Assembly (NCBI GenBank): GCA_945979635.1
Contig: CAMFPZ010000020.1
Coordinates: 1 to 9,338, forward strand
Direction of reading: 5' to 3'
Origin: an uncultured Eubacterium sp.
GTDB lineage: Bacteria > Bacillota > Clostridia > Oscillospirales > Acutalibacteraceae
DNA length: 9,338 nt
Made by a program: the position numbers and the translations under genes. A model generated the notes under the pieces. The model was not told where the DNA came from. It saw nothing but the letters and a program-made list of their open reading frames with translations, and searched no databases. The first letter of the stretch is position 1. Every line of letters starts with the position of its first letter. Shown here one piece after another: positions 5,727 to 9,338 of the stretch.

Positions 5727-7000
5727 TGAAATATATTATTATCGGAGCATCTGCTGCAGGACTTTCAACTGCCGAGGCTATTAGAAAAAATGACAAATCG
5801 GGCGAAATAACAATAATAACCAAGGAAAAATATCTTCCGTATTCACGCCCGTCAATAAGCTATTATCTCAAGGGTAGGGTTGCTCAAGGCGATATGCAGC
5901 TTCGAAAGCAGAGCTTTTACAGGACGAATAATATTAATGTTGTTACCGACACGGAGATTACATCTATCGACCGAAAGCGTAAGCTTGTTAAAGCAGGCAG
6001 AAAAAGCTTTAGCTATGATAAACTATGTCTCGCAACAGGCTCAAGACCGTTTGTTCCGCCGATGAAAAATGTTGATTCAAAGGAAAATGTCTATACCTTT
6101 ATGGATTTTGAATCGGCAAAGAAAATAAAGCAGACGGCTAACAAGGACACAAGAGCTGTTGTTGTTGGTGGCGGATTAATCGGAATGAAGGCGGCAGAGG
6201 GCTTATCAAAAATCTGCAAGAGCGTTGATGTTGTAGAATTTGCACCTCGTATTTTGCCGTCAATTCTTGATGAAAAATCCTCGAAGATTGTGAAAAAGCA
6301 TATTGAAAATGAGGGTGGAGTAAAATTTCATCTTAATAATACTATTGTCGAAGCAAAATCAAGAGGGAAGCGAATTACATCTGTTATTTTGAAGAACGGC
6401 AAGGAGCTGAAATGCGATATGCTTGTTATTGCCGTTGGCGTTCGACCCGAAACCTCACTTGCCGAAAAGGCAGAGCTTGAGGTAAACAGAGGTATTATTA
6501 CTAATACAAAAACTATGCAAACCTCTGATGAAAGCATTTATGCCTGCGGTGATTGCTGCGTTTCAACCGATATGCTTGACGGCGTGAGCAAAATTATTGC
6601 TCTTTGGCCTAATGCAGTACAGCAGGGTGCAGTTGCCGGTTCCCAAATGTCAGGAGGCAATGAAGTTATTGATGCAACTTATTCGGTTAATGCCATTGAT
6701 TTTTACGGATTGCGAATCTGTACCTGTGGATTGATAAATGCAAGTGCAGAGCAGTATTGCGACAAAATCAAAGCAAACGGCGATGAATATAAAAGACTGA
6801 TTTTTGAGGGTGATAGACTGGTCGGCTTCGTTCTCATTAATTCAAGCTCAAATGCCGGAATATATACCGATTTGATTAAGAATAGAACAAATATTAATGA
6901 GCTTCAGTGTGATATTATGGATACACCGAGCCTGTTTATGTTCAGCAGGGATGTCCGTACAGAAAGACTGACAGGAAGTAAGGAGGGGGTTAGATTATGA
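5723..7000 (+). CDS. FAD-dependent NAD(P)H oxidoreductase, probable electron-input subunit of glutamate synthase
   Basis: This 425-residue protein belongs to the pyridine nucleotide-disulfide oxidoreductase superfamily, close to NADH:rubredoxin reductase and the N-terminal half of NirB. Residues 3-20 form the FAD Rossmann motif (IIIGASAAG), with ATGSRP at 104-109, the NAD(P)-binding GGGLIG at 149-154, and the second FAD motif IYACGDC at 272-278. Glu172, at the end of the second strand of the nucleotide fold (DVVEF), favours NADH over NADPH. The PYSRPSISYYL segment (39-49) lacks the redox cysteine of CoA-disulfide reductases. The C-terminal ~100 residues match a rubredoxin-reductase-like tail. 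It is not GltD-like, although it fills that place between synthase genes. AGGAGG (5711-5716) serves either of two adjacent ATGs at 5723 and 5726; I chose the first because it gives the ATGA overlap. Its ATGA overlap with the next gene supports coordinated subunit synthesis. Confidence 0.87.
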   Translation: MMKYIIIGASAAGLSTAEAIRKNDKSGEITIITKEKYLPYSRPSISYYLKGRVAQGDMQLRKQSFYRTNNINVVTDTEITSIDRKRKLVKAGRKSFSYDKLCLATGSRPFVPPMKNVDSKENVYTFMDFESAKKIKQTANKDTRAVVVGGGLIGMKAAEGLSKICKSVDVVEFAPRILPSILDEKSSKIVKKHIENEGGVKFHLNNTIVEAKSRGKRITSVILKNGKELKCDMLVIAVGVRPETSLAEKAELEVNRGIITNTKTMQTSDESIYACGDCCVSTDMLDGVSKIIALWPNAVQQGAVAGSQMSGGNEVIDATYSVNAIDFYGLRICTCGLINASAEQYCDKIKANGDEYKRLIFEGDRLVGFVLINSSSNAGIYTDLIKNRTNINELQCDIMDTPSLFMFSRDVRTERLTGSKEGVRL

Positions 7001-7728
7001 TAGAAGCCGGACTTCGAAGATATGAAGAGGTTAATGCCGAAATCAAATCCGTTCTCTCGAAAAAAAATAAGTGTGTAGTTAAGGATGTAAATGGTCAGCG
7101 ATATATCGGATGTGCTCTCGATGAGGGCAAGACCATAGAGGTTTTCGGAACACCTGGAAATGATATGGCGTGCTATCTCAACGGCGGAAAGGTTGTTGTT
7201 TACGGAAATTGCCAAGATGCTGTCGGAAACACAATGAACGGCGGGGAAATTGTTGTTCACGGCCATAGCGGAGATGCAATGGGATATGGTATGCGTGATG
7301 GCCAAATTTACATAAAGGATAATGTTGCTTGCCGCGGCGGTATTCATATGAAGGAATTTCGTGATATGCGTCCCGTTTTGGTTATCGGTCAAAACGCCGG
7401 ATCCTTCCTTGGAGAATATATGGCAGGGGGAACGATTGTTTTGCTCGGACTGAATTTAAAAAGAGGCGAAAAGCTTTTCGGAACCCATTGTGCAAGCGGT
7501 ATGCACGGCGGAAAAATCTTTGTAAGAGGCTCGTTTCCGAGTAAGAATTTGAGCGATAATATCAAGGTTGAAAGGCTGAACGATGACGATGAAGCAGAGC
7601 TTAAGTCCTATGTGAAAAAGTATTGCAAATACTTTGATGCCGATTATGATACGATTATGTCGAAGCCGTTTAGAAAGCTTGTTCCTGCAACATCCCGTCC
7701 ATACGCAAATCTTTATACACCAAATTAG
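6997..7728 (+). CDS. Glutamate synthase GXGXG beta-helix subunit (GltB C-terminal domain type)
   Basis: This 243-residue protein corresponds to the C-terminal GXGXG domain of glutamate synthase large subunits, here as a separate polypeptide. Residues about 45-180 show regularly spaced glycine-rich turns typical of the right-handed beta-helix: FGTPGNDMA, LNGGKVVVYGN, MNGGEIVVHGHSGDAMGYGM, MAGGTIVLLG and MHGGKIFVRG. In E. coli-type enzymes this domain is structural and helps hold the amidotransferase and synthase domains apart while the ammonia tunnel runs between them; here it probably does so as a subunit. The start overlaps the previous stop as ATGA, with AGGAGGGGG about 8 bases upstream (6980-6988). 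Formylmethanofuran dehydrogenase subunit C shares the fold, but nothing else of that enzyme is present. With this gene, every catalytic domain of an archaeal-type GOGAT large subunit is accounted for. Confidence 0.88.
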   Translation: MIEAGLRRYEEVNAEIKSVLSKKNKCVVKDVNGQRYIGCALDEGKTIEVFGTPGNDMACYLNGGKVVVYGNCQDAVGNTMNGGEIVVHGHSGDAMGYGMRDGQIYIKDNVACRGGIHMKEFRDMRPVLVIGQNAGSFLGEYMAGGTIVLLGLNLKRGEKLFGTHCASGMHGGKIFVRGSFPSKNLSDNIKVERLNDDDEAELKSYVKKYCKYFDADYDTIMSKPFRKLVPATSRPYANLYTPN

Positions 7729-7746
7729 CGTTGACGGAGGAAGCTT

Positions 7747-9198
7747 ATGTTTAATAATTTACACGAGGAATGCGGAGTATTTGGCATTTTTGAAACAAAA
7801 ACCTCCTATGTTGCTCAATCTGTGTATTTAGCACTTTATGCACTTCAGCACAGAGGACAGGAAAGCTGCGGTATTGCAATAAACGACGATGGCGTTTTTG
7901 CCCATTATAAGGGGAACGGGCTTGTTCCCGATGTGTTTACAAGGGACAGACTTGAGCATTTAGGTATGGGCAATATGGCGATAGGCCATGTTCGTTATTC
8001 GACAACGGGTGGAAAGAATATTAATAATATTCAACCTCTTGTTATTCGCCATATTAAGGGCAACCTTGCTCTTGCTCATAACGGAAATCTCGTTAATGCG
8101 GCGGATATAAGAAGAAGCTTTGAGCTTAACGGAGGGATTTTCCACGGTACAAGCGATACTGAATCAATTGCCTATACGATTGTTTCCAATCGTCTTTACA
8201 GCAAAAGCACGGAGGAAGCAATCGAAAAGACAATGCCAAACCTGAAGGGAGCATATTCCTGTATAGTTATGACGGCTACGAAGATGATTGCATTTCGTGA
8301 CCCAAATGGATTTAGACCGCTTTGTATAGGAAAAACGAATGATGGTGCATGGTGCGTCAGCAGTGAATCGTGTGCATTGGACGCAATCGGTGCAAGCTTT
8401 GTTAGGGATGTTCTCCCCGGCGAAATTGTGACTATTGATATGCAGGGAATTCATTCAAATAAAAATCATTGTGGAAATAAAGGAAGCCTTTGCGTTTTCG
8501 AATATATCTATTTTGCAAGACCGGATAGCGTGATAGATGGTGCGTCTGTTGAGCATGCAAGGATGAGAGCGGGAGCCTTTCTTGCAAAGGAGAGTCCTGT
8601 TGACGCCGATATTGTTATCGGAGTACCGGATAGCGGCTTGGATGCGGCTCTCGGCTATGCTAACGAAAGCTCAATACCCTATGGTATAGGCTTTATTAAA
8701 AACAGATATATAGGCAGAAGCTTTATTCAGCCCAACCAAAACCAGCGTGAAGATGCTGTGAGAATTAAGCTGAATGTTATTAAGGAAAATATAAAGGGCA
8801 AGAGAGTTATTATGATTGATGACTCGATTGTTCGCGGTACAACCTGTGCGAGAATAGTTAGTCTGCTTCGCGAGGCAGGTGCAAGCGAGGTTCATATGAG
8901 AGTGTCCTCTCCGCCGTTTAAGCATCCCTGCTATTTCGGTACGGATGTTGACAGTGAGGAAAATCTCATTGCCTGCCAATATGAAACGGTGGATGAAATT
9001 GCAAAAGAGATAGGTGTAGACAGCCTTGCATATTTGTCCGTCGAAGCGACTCATAAGCTGGCAGAGGAAGCCTCGGTAGGCTTTTGTGACGGCTGCTTTA
9101 CGGGACTTTATCCTGTTGAGGTGCCCAAGGAACAGCCGAAGGATAAATTCGAGGAAAAGCTGAATAAGATTTCTTCGTATTATCAGGTATTGGATTAA
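7747..9198 (+). CDS. purF: Amidophosphoribosyltransferase (glutamine PRPP amidotransferase), Fe-S type
   Basis: PurF catalyses the first committed step of purine synthesis, making 5-phosphoribosylamine from PRPP and glutamine. The 483-residue length is normal. The amidotransferase nucleophile is Cys9 in HEECGVFGIF, so an 8-residue propeptide (MFNNLHEE) should be removed as in Bacillus PurF. YALQHRGQES (31-40), HVRYSTTG (81-88), AHNGNL (110-115) and GTSDTE (134-139) are the class II amidotransferase motifs. The PRPP-binding loop VIMIDDSIVRGTT is at 354-366. Cysteines 249, 395, 447 and 450 occupy the positions expected to bind the [4Fe-4S] cluster of Bacillus-type enzymes. CGGAGG (7735-7740) lies 6 bases before the ATG. 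It follows the glutamate synthase block by 18 bases with no terminator visible, so it is probably co-transcribed. No other purine synthesis gene is in the window, so it stands apart from a classical pur operon here. Confidence 0.97.
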   Translation: MFNNLHEECGVFGIFETKTSYVAQSVYLALYALQHRGQESCGIAINDDGVFAHYKGNGLVPDVFTRDRLEHLGMGNMAIGHVRYSTTGGKNINNIQPLVIRHIKGNLALAHNGNLVNAADIRRSFELNGGIFHGTSDTESIAYTIVSNRLYSKSTEEAIEKTMPNLKGAYSCIVMTATKMIAFRDPNGFRPLCIGKTNDGAWCVSSESCALDAIGASFVRDVLPGEIVTIDMQGIHSNKNHCGNKGSLCVFEYIYFARPDSVIDGASVEHARMRAGAFLAKESPVDADIVIGVPDSGLDAALGYANESSIPYGIGFIKNRYIGRSFIQPNQNQREDAVRIKLNVIKENIKGKRVIMIDDSIVRGTTCARIVSLLREAGASEVHMRVSSPPFKHPCYFGTDVDSEENLIACQYETVDEIAKEIGVDSLAYLSVEATHKLAEEASVGFCDGCFTGLYPVEVPKEQPKDKFEEKLNKISSYYQVLD

Positions 9199-9212
9199 AA
9201 GGTAAGAATCAG

Positions 9213-9284
9213 GATAGGCAATAAAGAATAATGGCAAATCAGCACAATTTGAACCACGGTTCGGATCACTCTTTATTGCCTATC
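9213..9284 (+). promoter_or_regulatory. Perfect 15-base inverted repeat in the purF-pyrG gap
   Basis: GATAGGCAATAAAGA (9213-9227) is exactly complementary to TCTTTATTGCCTATC (9270-9284), with a 42-base loop that itself holds a short GAAC/GTTC hairpin (9251-9262). No T-run follows, so it is not a standard terminator. The right arm ends one base before the pyrG ribosome binding site AAAGGAGA (9286-9293). It could be an RNA element controlling pyrG, an RNA processing site separating purF and pyrG messages, or a DNA operator. The repeat is certain, while the role is open. Confidence 0.55.
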
Positions 9285-9301
9285 GAAAGGAGAGGGAATT
9301 T

Positions 9302-9338
9302 ATGTCGAAATATATTTTTGTAACCGGTGGCGTAGTGT
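9302..9338 (+). CDS. pyrG: CTP synthase, first 12 codons; 3' end outside window
   Basis: The last bases encode MSKYIFVTGGVV, the nearly invariant start of CTP synthase (KYIFVTGGVVS-LGKG in the family; the phosphate-binding part follows beyond the window). The enzyme aminates UTP to CTP using ammonia released from glutamine by its C-terminal class I amidotransferase domain, with ATP. AAAGGAGA (9286-9293), 8 bases before the ATG, supports this start. It continues the run of plus-strand genes that make or use glutamine. Only the first dozen residues are visible, but the motif is distinctive. Confidence 0.88.
   Translation, partial: MSKYIFVTGGVV

Noticed and set aside
8671..9237. Long minus-strand open frame of 188 codons opposite purF
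   Set aside because: It is antisense to the well-supported PurF coding region, its product matches no family I recognise, and it lacks a ribosome binding site; it is a shadow of purF codon use. The same applies to other minus-strand frames, such as those near 1373-1810 and 6904-7392.
9259..9264. CCGAAC core of a PurR box on the minus strand between purF and pyrG
   Set aside because: Only one 6-base core is present, with poor flanks and no second box at the spacing needed by Gram-positive PurR, and it lies after purF rather than before it.
9249..9277. Candidate pyrG promoter TTGAAC-17-TTTATT
   Set aside because: Each hexamer matches consensus at only four positions and the -10 lies within the inverted repeat; too weak to annotate.
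9231..9323. A 30-codon plus-strand frame (MANQHNLNHGSDHS...) across the purF-pyrG gap, overlapping the pyrG start in another frame
   Set aside because: It has no ribosome binding site at a useful distance and much of it lies within the inverted repeat and loop. A coupled leader peptide cannot be excluded, but nothing positive supports it.

Overview
The window reads as a moderately AT-rich chromosomal segment of a low-GC Gram-positive anaerobe, most likely a clostridium of the Ruminococcus/Oscillospirales kind. This is an inference. It rests on strong AGGAGG-type ribosome binding sites, an alpha-type glutamine synthetase, a Bacillus-type Fe-S PurF, and an iron-sulfur-rich glutamate synthase of the split, archaeal-like kind. 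All genes lie on the plus strand. Coding density is high, codon use looks uniform, and I see no mobile elements, tRNAs, rRNAs or CRISPR arrays.

Layout: (1) the last 232 codons of glutamine synthetase, glnA (2-700). (2) A 166-base gap with three hairpins and a candidate promoter. (3) An ammonium channel fused to a C-terminal P-II sensor domain (867-2588). (4) An 80-base gap with a terminator-like hairpin. (5) A tightly packed five-gene block, 2669-7728, encoding a split glutamate synthase (GOGAT): class II amidotransferase subunit, FMN/Fe-S synthase subunit, four-cluster ferredoxin subunit, FAD/NAD(P)H oxidoreductase subunit, and GXGXG beta-helix subunit. Three junctions overlap by 1 or 4 bases and the fourth is 11 bases. 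(6) purF, 18 bases further on (7747-9198). (7) A 103-base gap holding a perfect 15-base inverted repeat. (8) The first 12 codons of pyrG, CTP synthase (9302 to the end).

The unifying theme is ammonia and glutamine. The channel brings in ammonium, glutamine synthetase fixes it into glutamine, glutamate synthase turns glutamine plus 2-oxoglutarate into glutamate, and PurF and PyrG spend glutamine on purine and CTP synthesis. Post-translational control seems to differ from the enterobacterial scheme. The uridylylation tyrosine of P-II and the adenylylation tyrosine of glutamine synthetase are both replaced, and the P-II domain is covalently attached to its usual target.

The points most worth a second look are the Amt-P-II fusion, the GOGAT whose electron-input module is not GltD-like, and the paired inverted repeat just before the pyrG ribosome binding site. 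None of this proves a wholly new system. The parts are recognisable families in an uncommon arrangement.
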